From NCBI GenBank assembly GCA_943787435.1, contig CALSMK010000014.1, positions 1 to 64,000 on the forward strand: DNA of 64,000 nucleotides, given 5' to 3'. The notes under the pieces were generated by a model. The model ran no database searches, was not told where the DNA came from, and worked only from the letters and a program-made list of their open reading frames with translations. The translations under genes were made by a program, and so were the position numbers. The DNA comes from an uncultured Flavobacteriales bacterium (lineage in GTDB: Bacteria; Bacteroidota; Bacteroidia; Flavobacteriales_D; Sanyastnellaceae). Of this stretch, positions 54,270 through 63,560 are shown in pieces; position 1 is the first letter of the stretch, and every line of letters begins with the position of its first letter.

Positions 54270-54611
54270 TTACTCCAGGTAGGAAGAACTCAAGTAGAAG
54301 GTGAAGGCTTTGAAGACCAGTCCAGCGCCGGCAATGGCCACGCAGAAGATGCGCGCATTCCGCCTTTTGGATTCGTACTGATCAAAGCGAACCACCAAAT
54401 CCAAGAAGAGCGAGATGGCGGCCACGGCTTCGAACAAGGTGACCCAGCCACGGCGCTCGTCAATGAAGGCCATGGCCTGTTCGGCCAAGTTGTTGGGCCA
54501 GACAGAGGCCAGCGAAGTGTCGGCCAAGTAAATGGCGTTGTACGCCACAAGCAAGATGAGGCTCACATCGAGCATGCGTTGCTCTGTGCGGGATTCTTCA
54601 GCGCTTTCCAT
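54270..54611 (-). CDS. Small membrane protein, four helices at most, unknown function
   Basis: 113 residues from ATG at 54611. Hydrophobic segments: MLDVSLILLVAYNAIYLA, TLFEAVAAISLFLDLVV and IFCVAIAGAGLVFKAFTFYL; an acidic start and a WPNNLAEQAMAF loop. No recognised family. Convergent with the regulatory-domain gene and next to a small divergent lipoprotein gene. Confidence 0.6.
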   Translation of the reverse strand: MESAEESRTEQRMLDVSLILLVAYNAIYLADTSLASVWPNNLAEQAMAFIDERRGWVTLFEAVAAISLFLDLVVRFDQYESKRRNARIFCVAIAGAGLVFKAFTFYLSSSYLE

Positions 54612-54691
54612 GGATGCGAAGGTAGAGGGGGGAATCGACCCAGAGATTTCCGACGCAACAAAACACACCCTACATTCGTTGTCACTCTGCC

Positions 54692-54934
54692 ATGTCGAAT
54701 CAAGACCGTCCCAAAGTCCGTGTGATTGCCCTTCGGCGCAATGGAACTCCATCCCCATTCAAGGGAATCGGACGACAAGTGAGAATGCAGCGGATGGCCG
54801 TGATTTTGATGGGAAGTTTGTGGGTTCTTGCCTTCGCCACAGGGTGCAGCCGGAACACCAAGAACTGCAGTGCATACGACGGAATTCAGCTTGAGCTGAA
54901 CGCCACAGCGCCGGATTCAGGCGCTCAAAACTGA
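54692..54934 (+). CDS. Small predicted lipoprotein
   Basis: 80 residues from ATG at 54692, or 49 from an internal ATG at 54788 that gives a shorter signal. A hydrophobic run ends in the lipobox FATGCSRN, so mature protein is about 30 residues (NTKNCSAYDGIQLELNATAP). Its end overlaps the convergent MBOAT gene by 10 bases. Either start would give an inner- or outer-membrane-anchored peptide; function unknown. Confidence 0.5.
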   Translation: MSNQDRPKVRVIALRRNGTPSPFKGIGRQVRMQRMAVILMGSLWVLAFATGCSRNTKNCSAYDGIQLELNATAPDSGAQN

Positions 54935-56634
54935 AAGTAAATAAACGGGGTCCCTCCAGCGGACAACACAGCCATCGCCACGCCCACAGCGGCCACGGCG
55001 GTGACGATTTGCACCCCAAAAGGCGCTGTGGCAAAAGCCATCCGATAGCGTGACTTCCACGTCGATGGAAGCAGGTGAATGACATAGCCCAGGCCCATCA
55101 CCAAGAAGACGTGCCCAAAGTGAGAAGTGACCTCACGGATGACTTCCCACGATGTGGCTGAAGCCAATTGGGTCAGCACCGAATTCGCAGCCGACCATTC
55201 TCCTTCCAAATCGTGGTTGGTTCCAAAACTGGCCCAAGTGGTGTGCGATGCCGTGCGAAACCAAATTCGGGTGAAGGTGATGAAATGGAAGGTCAAGAGA
55301 ATGGCCACGGCGCGCTTCCATATTCGATCCTTGTTTTCCCAAGGGCTCACCTTTCTCCAAAGCTTGTATACGGTGATGCCCAAGCCATTGAGTCCCCCCC
55401 AAATCACAAAGTTCCAGCTCGCTCCATGCCACAGGCCACCGAGGAGCATGGTCATCCATATGTTGACATTGGTGATGACCCAACGACGGAACCGAGGGAT
55501 GCGTGACATGGCGATGGCTCCACCCACCAAGGCCGCGAATAGTGTTCCGATGAAGGTGGGGTCGGGGTAGAGGAGGACCACGAACGTGAGCAGGAAACTG
55601 GCGCTGATGGCAGTGAACCAAGAGGCGCTGCGGTTGCCGCCCATGGGGATGTACAAGTAGTCTTTGAGCCAGCCGCTCAAGCTCATGTGCCAGCGGCGCC
55701 AAAAGTTGCCACAGCTGTCGGCTTTGTAGGGGCTGTTGAAGTTTTGGGGCAGCCGGTATCCCATCAACAAGGCCACGCCGATGGCCATGTCGGTGTACCC
55801 GCTAAAGTCAGCGTATACCTGCAAGGAATAGCCGTACATGGCCATGAGCACCTCGAATCCGCTGTGCGCATTGGGGGCGGCAAAAACCCGATCATTGAAG
55901 TTGACCGCGATCCAATCGGCAAGCAAGACCTTTTTCATCAACCCATTGAGGATCCAAAAACCGGCCAAGCCCACCATGTCTTTGGTCAGTGCCGCCGGGC
56001 GGAGTATTTGCGGCACAAAATCCGCAGCGCGCACAATGGGACCGGCCACCAATTGAGGGAAGAAGGACACGTAGAATCCAAAATCGCTGAGCCTTTTCAG
56101 GGCCTTCACCTGCCGCCGGTGGATGTCGACTGTGTAACTGATGGTTTGGAAGGTGTAGAAGCTGATGCCAACCGGCAGAAGAATGCGGTCCACCGACCAT
56201 TGCGTGCCCAACACTTCGTTGGCGCCCATCGCCAGCCAGTTTCGGGGAATGATGTCCCAACCTGTGGCGCTGTTCCAGGCATCGGTTAGGAAGTATGTGT
56301 ACTTGAAATAAAACAGCAAGCCCAAGTTGAGCAGGATGCTCAGGGCCAACCATCGGTTGCGGCTCCCTTGTCGGTCGCTGCGCTCAATTCGGTGTCCGAT
56401 GAGGTAGTCGCTCAGGGTGGAGAAAAGCAGGATCAGAACAAACCACCCAGAGGTCTTCCAGTAAAACAACAGACTGGCCATGAGCAGCCAAACGTGGCGC
56501 AGGGTCCGGCGCTTGTCCTTGTGCATCAGACCGTCGATGGCCAGCACCCCCATCAGAAACAGCCAAAACCCCACATCCAAGAAGGTCCAAGGCGCACCGG
56601 GATGGAAGGTCAGTATATCGCGCAGCTCCGTCAT
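54925..56634 (-). CDS. MBOAT-family O-acyltransferase (AlgI/PatA-like)
   Basis: 569 residues with ten or more membrane helices. It shows MBOAT marks: FYTFQTISYTVDIHRRQ, FFPQLVAGPIVRAADFVPQ, DFSGYTDMAIGVALLMGY and the histidine motif WHGASWNFVIWGGLNGLGI, with WRRWHMSLSGWLKDYLYIPMGGNR in between (cited in part as WRRWHMSLSGWLKDYLYIP). This subgroup imports acetyl groups across the membrane for O-acetylation of alginate, peptidoglycan or other glycans. Its start overlaps the stop of the SGNH gene by 4 bases. Last gene of the four-gene operon. Confidence 0.92.
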   Translation of the reverse strand: MTELRDILTFHPGAPWTFLDVGFWLFLMGVLAIDGLMHKDKRRTLRHVWLLMASLLFYWKTSGWFVLILLFSTLSDYLIGHRIERSDRQGSRNRWLALSILLNLGLLFYFKYTYFLTDAWNSATGWDIIPRNWLAMGANEVLGTQWSVDRILLPVGISFYTFQTISYTVDIHRRQVKALKRLSDFGFYVSFFPQLVAGPIVRAADFVPQILRPAALTKDMVGLAGFWILNGLMKKVLLADWIAVNFNDRVFAAPNAHSGFEVLMAMYGYSLQVYADFSGYTDMAIGVALLMGYRLPQNFNSPYKADSCGNFWRRWHMSLSGWLKDYLYIPMGGNRSASWFTAISASFLLTFVVLLYPDPTFIGTLFAALVGGAIAMSRIPRFRRWVITNVNIWMTMLLGGLWHGASWNFVIWGGLNGLGITVYKLWRKVSPWENKDRIWKRAVAILLTFHFITFTRIWFRTASHTTWASFGTNHDLEGEWSAANSVLTQLASATSWEVIREVTSHFGHVFLVMGLGYVIHLLPSTWKSRYRMAFATAPFGVQIVTAVAAVGVAMAVLSAGGTPFIYFQF

Positions 56635-57926
56635 TCGGTCAGGGATTCATGGGCGACGGCGGCCCGAGTGAGCGTATCGTACAAGAGTTCTCCAATCAGG
56701 ATGTAGCCATCTCGGTTGAAGTGCAGCCTGTCGCTCGCCGCCATTCCCTCGCGGTACAGCTGATCCATGGAGTGGGCGCCTCCCAATGCTTCATAGAGGT
56801 CCCAGCAGGCCACCTTTTTTTCAATGACCAAGTCCAGCATCACGTCCTTCACCGCTTCGGCATTGGGGTTGTGCCTGTGCTTGTAGTGGCTGTCATTGTT
56901 GGTGACCAGCAGAATGCATACGTCGGGGCAGGCCATGCGCAAAGAGTCGATGATGCGGGCATACCTCTGTTTGAACCGCTGAGGGTTAAATCGCTCAGGG
57001 GCCATGTGCGCGTCGTTGATGCCCCAAGCCAAAATGGCCAGGTCGGCGCCCACTTCTCGCAGTTGAGGGACCAAGTGGGGGTGCCTGAGCCAGGCGGCTG
57101 AACTCGCGCCATTTCCACCCAGGTCATGGTAGATCAAATCGGGGTCCATGGGGGGGTGGGCCACCCCTTGCACATAGGCCGTTTCCCCAGCTGGAGGAAT
57201 GAGGAGCAAGGTGTCGGGCAGGTCTTCGCCCTCCAGATCTACGGTCAAGACCCCACTGGAATCGGCGTGAAATGGGCGCTCCAATCCCGCCACGGACCAA
57301 TGGCCAATGTGGCCAGGTCGGGTCAGCAACATCAGTGAAGAGGCGCAGGATTCTCCAGCCGGTTTTCCTGTCCACACCCGCAGCGTGTCGCCTTGTTCTG
57401 CGCTGGCTTCCAATCCGGTCAAGCCCCATTGACCGCTGTGCCTGCGGTGCGCCGACCGCTGACCGCGCCACTCTGATGGAGAATCCCAACCGGTTCCTGG
57501 AGGTCCATTTTCGCCCACCAGTCTGTGGGGCGGGAGGATGCCCCGGGACACAGTCAGGCCAGGTCGATCCGCTTGCAAACGTTGGCGGAATGCCCAGCCA
57601 ATTCTGCCGGCTTGGACATGCGACCCGCCAAAGTGAAGGAGGTTCAACGGGGCAGAGGTGGCAGGCCCCTGGTCCAAGAGCAGGGCATGCCAATCCTTCA
57701 GGAATGGACCCAGGTTTTCTTCGCCGAACAAGACGGATTCTGTAGGGTGCAAAAAGGAAAGCGATTCGGATCGAAGCGGGTCCGTCGCCTGTGGCTTGCG
57801 GATTTCGGAGGTCAACTCCGCTTCCAACGCCGCGTCGGACTGACTCCACAAGTCGGTCATCATCCCGCCGAGCATCCACGCCATGGCCACCGTTCGCCAA
57901 GTGAAGATCCGATCAGGGGCCATCAT
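56631..57926 (-). CDS. SGNH/GDSL-type hydrolase, envelope O-acetylation operon
   Basis: About 431 residues from ATG at 57926 (57923 also possible). The start overlaps the upstream gene's stop. Signal anchor (TVAMAWMLGGMMTDLWSQ) then an SGNH domain: block I LLHFGGSHVQAGRIG (serine in GGS), block III LAILAWGINDAHM (asparagine of GxND), and block V DRLHFNRDGYI (Asp and His). Such enzymes remove or transfer acetyl esters on glycans and appear beside MBOAT proteins as PatB-like or AlgJ/X-like partners. The glycine in place of the usual aspartate of GDS is notable. Confidence 0.82.
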   Translation of the reverse strand: MMAPDRIFTWRTVAMAWMLGGMMTDLWSQSDAALEAELTSEIRKPQATDPLRSESLSFLHPTESVLFGEENLGPFLKDWHALLLDQGPATSAPLNLLHFGGSHVQAGRIGWAFRQRLQADRPGLTVSRGILPPHRLVGENGPPGTGWDSPSEWRGQRSAHRRHSGQWGLTGLEASAEQGDTLRVWTGKPAGESCASSLMLLTRPGHIGHWSVAGLERPFHADSSGVLTVDLEGEDLPDTLLLIPPAGETAYVQGVAHPPMDPDLIYHDLGGNGASSAAWLRHPHLVPQLREVGADLAILAWGINDAHMAPERFNPQRFKQRYARIIDSLRMACPDVCILLVTNNDSHYKHRHNPNAEAVKDVMLDLVIEKKVACWDLYEALGGAHSMDQLYREGMAASDRLHFNRDGYILIGELLYDTLTRAAVAHESLTE

Positions 57927-59748
57927 TGGGGGTTTGAATGGATTGAACGGCCTGAGCTGGGCGCCGGGCAATGCTGGTCATGGGGGTGCGGTCACCTCCT
58001 TTCTTCCATGCCCTGAATTCGGCCCACAGGGCGCGGTCTAATAGTTTGCCAACCTGTTTGGCACCCAGTGGTGTAAAGTGAATGTGGTCGGGTCCGGCCA
58101 GTGGGGGAGTGGCCTTGACCCAGGCGGGCATGCTTCCCAATCCCCCCATCACATCCAACAGGTCCCAATGGGCAGCGCCTGCCTCCAACGACACTTCCTT
58201 GAGCGCATCGCGGACAGCCGAAAGTCGAGGGAATGGCGTCCAATTCAGGCCAGACTTCTCGGCCATGTCGGAGGGGCCTATCACCAGAATGGCCGCACGC
58301 GGTTGGAGGGCTTGAAAAAGTTCAATCTGGCGACCAAACCAACCGGCATAGCGAACAGCGGCGACGGAGTCCCGGCAATAGGGCACAGTGTTTCCGCCGA
58401 ATTGCAAAACAATCAAGTCGGGGTCGATGCTTCGGAGTTGCCTTGAGAATGTGGGGCGGTGCAGTTTTCGAAACAAGGTGCCCGACGAACCGCGCATGGC
58501 CACCGAATGCCATTGCACCCCGCCCCCAATGGGGTGCACGGCGAACAATCGGGGCGGCGCCGCACTGAAGCACAGTTGAGAGCGAGGGGCTCGGGTCTGT
58601 CCGGCAGGAATGGAAACCAGGCGCTGGCCAGGCGGATCGCCAGGGCGCAGGGTGTCGATGGGCGTTCCATTCAAGCTCAGGATGGATTCGCTGTGAACGG
58701 TGTCGTGCCAAAGCGACAAGTTCGACCAGCGGCCAAAGCTCTTGTGGTTGCGTTTTTCGGGCCCGATGGTCAAGCAAGGGCCTTCACCAGAGTCGGCCAC
58801 GGCGGTCGCATAGCTGCCCAGGAGACCATAATTTTCATCTTGGTCGGTGCTGTCACGGCGACCGAAGCGGGTGTGCCGCGACCAATCGCCACTGTGGGAT
58901 TGGGAAAGGGCAAAGCTCTGCACCAAGGGGATGGGCGGTTGGATGCCCGGTCCAAATCCACCCCAGCGCTCCTGCCACTGGTGACGCAATGTCCCAGAAA
59001 TGCGGTCGCCTTCGATTTGGCTGTCGCCGTAATGAAGGACGGTGATGGGCACGCCGTCATCCAAACGCCGAAAGAGACTGTCAAAGGCCGGTTGTGCTTC
59101 CTCGGGAATGCGAATCCGAAGGGCGCTGGAAATCCAGTCGCTGGCCATGGATGGCACAGGGGCCGGCGTGGGCGTGGGTGACGAAGAAGAGGCGGAGGCA
59201 GAGCTGTCGCCTGACGAAGCCTCGAGCGGCATGCCAGAATCGGCGGTCGCCGGCGTCCGGGCTGTTGAATCTGCAGAGGTTGCCGATGTTGGCCATCCGA
59301 TGGATGCTGAGGGTTCGCTTGTGCCTTGGGGAGTCAGAGGGTCCAGACCTTCGGGCCGCGGACCTTCAGCCTGCGGACTTGCCGACAGCGGACTTCCTGA
59401 CAGTGGGCTTTCAGCGGTTTGGGAGTTGACGGAATCCGCGAAGGGTGACACCTCGGCGCCATCCCCGCTTGCATCGGCCGCCTCTGCAGCGGACAATTGG
59501 CTGTCGTATTCCTCAAGCAAGGCCTGCACATCGTCAGGAGACCAGCGCGGAATGATGGGGGTGACCGACTCAGGGGTCAGCCACGGCGCAAAAGCATGGG
59601 GCATGGTCAACTTGACCTTGGTCCCCATCAAGTTCCAACCGTCTTCTGGACACAGGCGCGCCAGAGTAAGGGCAGCACAACCGATGACCACCAAGGCAAT
59701 CAAGGGCCGCCAACGGCCATCATTGGATGGAGCATCCGGCGCATTCAT
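57913..59748 (-). CDS. SGNH hydrolase with a long Ala/Ser/Pro-rich linker
   Basis: 611 residues. N-terminal membrane anchor (PLIALVVIGCAALTLARL), a long low-complexity linker (residues about 80-200; SPLSGSPLSASPQ, SSSSPTPTPAPVP) and an SGNH domain: VLHYGDSQIEGDRI (block I with GDS), LIVLQFGGNTVPY (block III), and PDHIHFTPLGAKQVGK (block V). It is the bigger of two tandem SGNH genes and overlaps its neighbours at both ends. The anchor plus flexible linker suggests a domain reaching into the periplasm toward the wall. Enzymatic direction (esterase or transferase) is unknown. Confidence 0.82.
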   Translation of the reverse strand: MNAPDAPSNDGRWRPLIALVVIGCAALTLARLCPEDGWNLMGTKVKLTMPHAFAPWLTPESVTPIIPRWSPDDVQALLEEYDSQLSAAEAADASGDGAEVSPFADSVNSQTAESPLSGSPLSASPQAEGPRPEGLDPLTPQGTSEPSASIGWPTSATSADSTARTPATADSGMPLEASSGDSSASASSSSPTPTPAPVPSMASDWISSALRIRIPEEAQPAFDSLFRRLDDGVPITVLHYGDSQIEGDRISGTLRHQWQERWGGFGPGIQPPIPLVQSFALSQSHSGDWSRHTRFGRRDSTDQDENYGLLGSYATAVADSGEGPCLTIGPEKRNHKSFGRWSNLSLWHDTVHSESILSLNGTPIDTLRPGDPPGQRLVSIPAGQTRAPRSQLCFSAAPPRLFAVHPIGGGVQWHSVAMRGSSGTLFRKLHRPTFSRQLRSIDPDLIVLQFGGNTVPYCRDSVAAVRYAGWFGRQIELFQALQPRAAILVIGPSDMAEKSGLNWTPFPRLSAVRDALKEVSLEAGAAHWDLLDVMGGLGSMPAWVKATPPLAGPDHIHFTPLGAKQVGKLLDRALWAEFRAWKKGGDRTPMTSIARRPAQAVQSIQTPNDGP

Positions 59749-61124
59749 TGAACGGGAACACGCAGGCGCATGCCAGGTTGCAGGTTTTCGGCCGGTGTGT
59801 CATTGCTCTTCATCAGAAGCTCGAGACCCACGTTGGGGTACTGGGCGGCAATGGACCAATAGGACTCTCCGTCTTTGACGGTGTGCCAGACCCAACTGAT
59901 TTCCGAAGGGGAGGACACTGGGGCTTGGGGACTGGGGCTGGATGGTGCTGTGGGCGGAGCGCAGCGCATGTTCAAGGCCTGTCCCACGCGGATCAAGTCT
60001 CCGTTGAGGCCATTCCAACGCTGGATTTCTTCGATGCGCACCCCGAACCTGCGTGCGAGGGTGCCCAAGACTTCGCCCGGCATGACAGTGTGGACCCAAA
60101 GAAAACCAGGTTCCTTTTGACTGGGTCGCCAAAGGCACCAGTCAGAGCGCTGCTCTGGTGTGGTCCCTTCAATCATTTCGGAGGGAATCAAAACCTGGTT
60201 TCTGGATGGGGTCAGGCCGATAGAGTCGGTGGTGAACCAAGGGTTTTCATCCCTCACACCCCGGATGTCGACATTGAGTTTGGCCAAATGCTGAAAGAAC
60301 AAGGTGGGAGAACTGTCGCATACATGAGAAGACCATTCTTTGGAGCGCAGGGCCCACAGTGCAGAAAAGCTGTCCCGCTCAAAGTTCCGGTCCACTTGAA
60401 GCATCACCCTGAGCAAGTGCAGCCAGCCCAACAAGTCGGCATCCAACGAACCTGAATCAAACGACCTCGCCGCTTGCTCCCCGCGAACAAACGCCAAGAC
60501 TTGTCGGATGGGGGATGCTTTGAACCCTTGACCCACCTGCGCAATCCTAACACAGGCCGCAGCCGCCATGGCTTCTGGAACGTGGCGCTCATCCCAACCT
60601 CGTCGGATGTCCAAGCCCAAGAGCAAGGCCGTTGGCATGTCCATGGCCCATGCGCCGGCCCTGCGGTTGGGGCCGTAATAGCTGTTGTCCCATCCGGTCA
60701 GAACCATGGGCAGCACCGACCATTCGCTGGGCAAATTTTGCGCCTGGAGGCTCTCGATCATGGCCGGTCGATGCCGGTCGGCCAAGGCGTGAACCAGTTT
60801 GAACCGCATCATGCCCCCTTCTAAGATTCGCCCCAACGCGCGGTCGGCGTGGTGTTCGGCCAGCGGCAGGTTCTCCAACTCCTCAATCAAGGTTTCGGCC
60901 CATGGACTCAAGGGCCGCCATTGGTTCACGGTCAGTTGGGGGCTCATGGGGGTGGTGAGGCACCCGGGCTCAATCCTTTCCAAATCACCGGCCCACGGCC
61001 TGTTCTCCAAGTCGGACACCATGACCGCCCATCGTTGCAAATCAGGCTGCGCAACCACAGGGTTTTTGGGCAACAAAGCGAGGCCCAAACAAATCACAGC
61101 CATTGACCGGGTCATTATCAGCAT
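59745..61124 (-). CDS. LysM protein with inactive lytic-transglycosylase-like domain
   Basis: 459 residues with signal peptide (SMAVICLGLALLPKNPVVAQ). The middle region is laid out like the MltD/SLT fold: LPSEWSVLPMVLTGWDNSY, RAGAWAMDMPTALLLGLDI and RRGWDERH, matching LPxELxxLPxxESxF, AxGLWQFxPxTxxxxGL and WyDERRD. The catalytic glutamate position (V-E-S-A-F in active enzymes) reads V-L-T-G-W, so it should be inactive (near residue 142). Two LysM motifs follow, the first VMPGEVLGTLARRFGVRIEEIQRWNGL and the second WHTVKDGESYWSIAAQYPNV; they bind peptidoglycan. First gene of the operon, divergent from a hybrid kinase by 65 bases. Confidence 0.75.
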   Translation of the reverse strand: MLIMTRSMAVICLGLALLPKNPVVAQPDLQRWAVMVSDLENRPWAGDLERIEPGCLTTPMSPQLTVNQWRPLSPWAETLIEELENLPLAEHHADRALGRILEGGMMRFKLVHALADRHRPAMIESLQAQNLPSEWSVLPMVLTGWDNSYYGPNRRAGAWAMDMPTALLLGLDIRRGWDERHVPEAMAAAACVRIAQVGQGFKASPIRQVLAFVRGEQAARSFDSGSLDADLLGWLHLLRVMLQVDRNFERDSFSALWALRSKEWSSHVCDSSPTLFFQHLAKLNVDIRGVRDENPWFTTDSIGLTPSRNQVLIPSEMIEGTTPEQRSDWCLWRPSQKEPGFLWVHTVMPGEVLGTLARRFGVRIEEIQRWNGLNGDLIRVGQALNMRCAPPTAPSSPSPQAPVSSPSEISWVWHTVKDGESYWSIAAQYPNVGLELLMKSNDTPAENLQPGMRLRVPVQ

Positions 61125-61189
61125 ATTCGGACACGAAGATGCGGGCCTTCCCCTGTAACTTCTTTATCCAACCAGCTGTTGTTCTGCCC

Positions 61190-62788
61190 ATGTCCTCGAA
61201 ATCCATCCACCATGTGGAAATGCGTGAGCGCATTTTGGCGTTGGAAAAGCAGGTGGCCAAACTCCAGGCGAAACAACAGAACTACCAGGGAATCCTCGAG
61301 AACATGGAATTGGGGATTTTGGAGGTGGACCTGGATGAACGCATCGTGAAGGCTTACCCCAAATTCTGTGAGCTTCTTGGCTATACCGAGGAGGAGTTGA
61401 TGGGGGAAAAGGCCTCTGAGAAGCTGTTGGATCGGGAGCTCCATGATCAAATGGACAAGCAGACATTGGCCCGCAACAATGGTGAGTCAGGACTTTATGA
61501 AGTGCCTGTCAGAACCAAGTCAGGGAAGGCGAAGTGGTTGCTCATCAGCGGTGTTCCCGTGCGAAATACCAAGGGGGAAATCGTGGGGTCGATGGGCACC
61601 CACTACGACATCAGTGAGCGAAAGCGGGACGAAGAAGCGCTGATGCTGGCCAAGGATGAAGCGGAGAAAGCGCGTCAAGCAGAGCGCGAATTCTTGACCA
61701 AAATGAGCCATGAAATCCGCACCCCCATGAATGCCATCATGGGCATGTCTGTGCTCATGAGTGAGACGGGCTTGGATGCCGATCAAAGAAAATTGCTCAA
61801 TGGCATCCAGCATGGAAGCGCCCTTCTTCAGCGCATGCTCGATGGTGTCATGGACCTGTCAAAATTGGAGGCCAATAAAATGGAGTGTCGGTTGGAAGCT
61901 GCAGAATTGGCTCCCCTTTTTGAAGCTGTTGTGGCCTCATTTGAACCGCTTCTGCAAGAAAAAGGCGTGTCCCTCAGCTGTTCTTTGGCACCGGAGTTAA
62001 ATGGCAAGTTCATGGTGGATGGCCCCGTACTTTCCCGCGTGCTCATGAACATCATTGGCAATGCGGCCAAGTTCACGGCCAAAGGTGCCATTGAAGTATC
62101 GGCCCAATGGAACCAAGTTGGGGAGGGAGAAGATGGACGGCTGGACGTGCAAGTGAAGGACTCGGGAGTGGGCATCGATGCTTCAGATGTAGAACACATT
62201 TTTGGCCGTTTTAAGCAGGCTTCCAACCGAAAAGTTGAACACGGTGGGACCGGTCTTGGGTTGGCCATTGTGAAGGAGCTGTGTCAGCTGCATGGAGGCG
62301 ATGTCTCCGTGGAAAGCACGTTGGGAAAGGGCAGCACATTCTTGTTTCATTTTGCGGCAAGGAAGGTGGCCTTTGAGAAAAACAAGGCCCATCGAGAAAT
62401 TGCAGATTTGAGGGGCATCCGGATTTTGGTTGCCGAAGACAACGAGCTGAATCTGTTTTTCATTCGAACCCTGCTCAAGCGCTGGGGGTGCAACGCCACC
62501 TTCGCTTCGGATGGACATGAAGCCATCGAAGAATGGAGGTCCAAACCGTTCGATGTGATCTTGATGGACATTCAAATGCCCAATTTCAATGGGCTGGAGG
62601 CAGCTGCAGTGATTCGCTCAGAAGAAAGGGAGCATGACAAAGCTCACCTCCCCATTGTGGCCTTGAGTGCTTTTGCCTTTGATCACGACAAAAAGGAAGC
62701 GCTGGGCGTTGGAATGGATGATTACTTGATCAAGCCTTACACCGAGGAACAGCTGATGAATGTCTTGCGCAAATACAGGCCTGCCTGA
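61190..62788 (+). CDS. PAS-domain hybrid histidine kinase with C-terminal receiver
   Basis: 532 residues from ATG at 61190. No membrane helix or signal, so cytoplasmic. N-terminal coiled coil ([21 protein letters not shown]), PAS domain ([22 protein letters not shown] to [13 protein letters not shown]), HisKA with [13 protein letters not shown], ATPase boxes [26 protein letters not shown], and a receiver with the aspartate in VILMDIQMP and the lysine of [11 protein letters not shown]. It lacks DNA-binding output. Its start faces the LysM operon across only 65 bases, so the two may share control. Confidence 0.94.
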   Translation: MSSKSIHHVEMRERILALEKQVAKLQAKQQNYQGILENMELGILEVDLDERIVKAYPKFCELLGYTEEELMGEKASEKLLDRELHDQMDKQTLARNNGESGLYEVPVRTKSGKAKWLLISGVPVRNTKGEIVGSMGTHYDISERKRDEEALMLAKDEAEKARQAEREFLTKMSHEIRTPMNAIMGMSVLMSETGLDADQRKLLNGIQHGSALLQRMLDGVMDLSKLEANKMECRLEAAELAPLFEAVVASFEPLLQEKGVSLSCSLAPELNGKFMVDGPVLSRVLMNIIGNAAKFTAKGAIEVSAQWNQVGEGEDGRLDVQVKDSGVGIDASDVEHIFGRFKQASNRKVEHGGTGLGLAIVKELCQLHGGDVSVESTLGKGSTFLFHFAARKVAFEKNKAHREIADLRGIRILVAEDNELNLFFIRTLLKRWGCNATFASDGHEAIEEWRSKPFDVILMDIQMPNFNGLEAAAVIRSEEREHDKAHLPIVALSAFAFDHDKKEALGVGMDDYLIKPYTEEQLMNVLRKYRPA

Positions 62789-62877
62789 CTTTGCCATCGT
62801 CCGAAGCGGAATATAACTGAGTCTTATCCATCAAAAGAATAGACAAAAGCATATTTAATTACGACGAAAGAGGGGAT

Positions 62878-62954
62878 TCGCTTTGCGAAGAGAGATATAA
62901 TGTGTAAATTAAAGATGTGGTTGACAGGCACTTCCGTTAAGGGAAGTCAACCAC
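62878..62954. other. Two hairpins in an AT-rich gap (possible small RNA or attenuator)
   Basis: First TTCGC-TTT-GCGAA at 62878-62890, then a compound structure: GTGGTTGA (62917-62924) pairs with TCAACCAC (62947-62954) and inside it CTTCC pairs with GGAAG around GTTAAG. The gap 62789-63122 has no convincing ORF. A terminator-like hairpin follows 21 bases later. This could be a short structured transcript; no known family is recognised. Confidence 0.4.
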
Positions 62955-62974
62955 AGTTGTGAATCGTAGAGAAG

Positions 62975-63000
62975 CACCCGCAACGGCGGGTGTTTCCATT
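62975..63000 (+). terminator. Terminator-like hairpin
   Basis: CACCCGC, loop AACG, GCGGGTG, then TTTCCATTTT. The stem is perfect over 7 GC-rich pairs; the T run is interrupted. It follows the hairpins at 62878-62954 and precedes the DUF458 gene. Confidence 0.55.
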
Positions 63001-63122
63001 TTAGGCATTTTGAGTCCGGGTTACTTTGTGGAGAAGCTCAAAGGCTGGCCGGTTGCAACAGCCAAACCCCGTGATAATTTGAACGGATGGTGCCAGATCG
63101 ATCAGACCGCAGTTTCAAAATC

Positions 63123-63560
63123 ATGGGGGGGAGGAAGACCTTCGACGTGTGTGATTATGTCTCACAAATGGGCTCTTCGGGCAGCTCCTTTGTTCTGTAC
63201 GTGGGGTGTGACAGTCAAAACCACAGGAACCACACGGTCTATGTGACCACTGTGGTCTTTCGCTTTCCCCGTTCGGGCGCCCACGTGATTTACAGAAAGG
63301 AAAAGGTGCCCAAAATCTCCGACCTCTGGACCAAACTGTGGGGGGAGACGGAACGCTCAGTGGCCCTGGCCCATTTGATCCGCGAGGAGACTGGGGTGGA
63401 GGTCGAACAAATTGACCTGGACTTCAACACCGATCCTGCGCACCCCTCCAATAAACTGTTGAGCGCTTCTGCTGGATACATCCAATCTTTGGGCTTTCAA
63501 AGTGCGGCCAAGCCCAACCTGCTGATGGCGGCGTGGGCCGCAGATGCCCTCTGTCAATGA
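63123..63560 (+). CDS. DUF458 (RNase H-like) protein
   Basis: 145 residues from ATG at 63123; ATG at 63087 is also possible. Matches the DUF458/RNase H-like fold: FVLYVGCDSQNHRNHTVYVTTVVF (with the acidic DSQ), SVALAHLIREETGVEVEQIDLDFN (second acidic strand), NKLLSASAGYIQSLGFQSAAKPNLLMAAWAAD (cited in part as ASAGYIQSLGF and AKPNLLMAAWAAD). A nuclease-like role is possible but unproved for this family. A TAATTTG stretch at 63074-63080, similar to the Bacteroidota -7 element, favours the later start. Overlaps the next gene by 4 bases. Confidence 0.8.
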   Translation: MGGRKTFDVCDYVSQMGSSGSSFVLYVGCDSQNHRNHTVYVTTVVFRFPRSGAHVIYRKEKVPKISDLWTKLWGETERSVALAHLIREETGVEVEQIDLDFNTDPAHPSNKLLSASAGYIQSLGFQSAAKPNLLMAAWAADALCQ

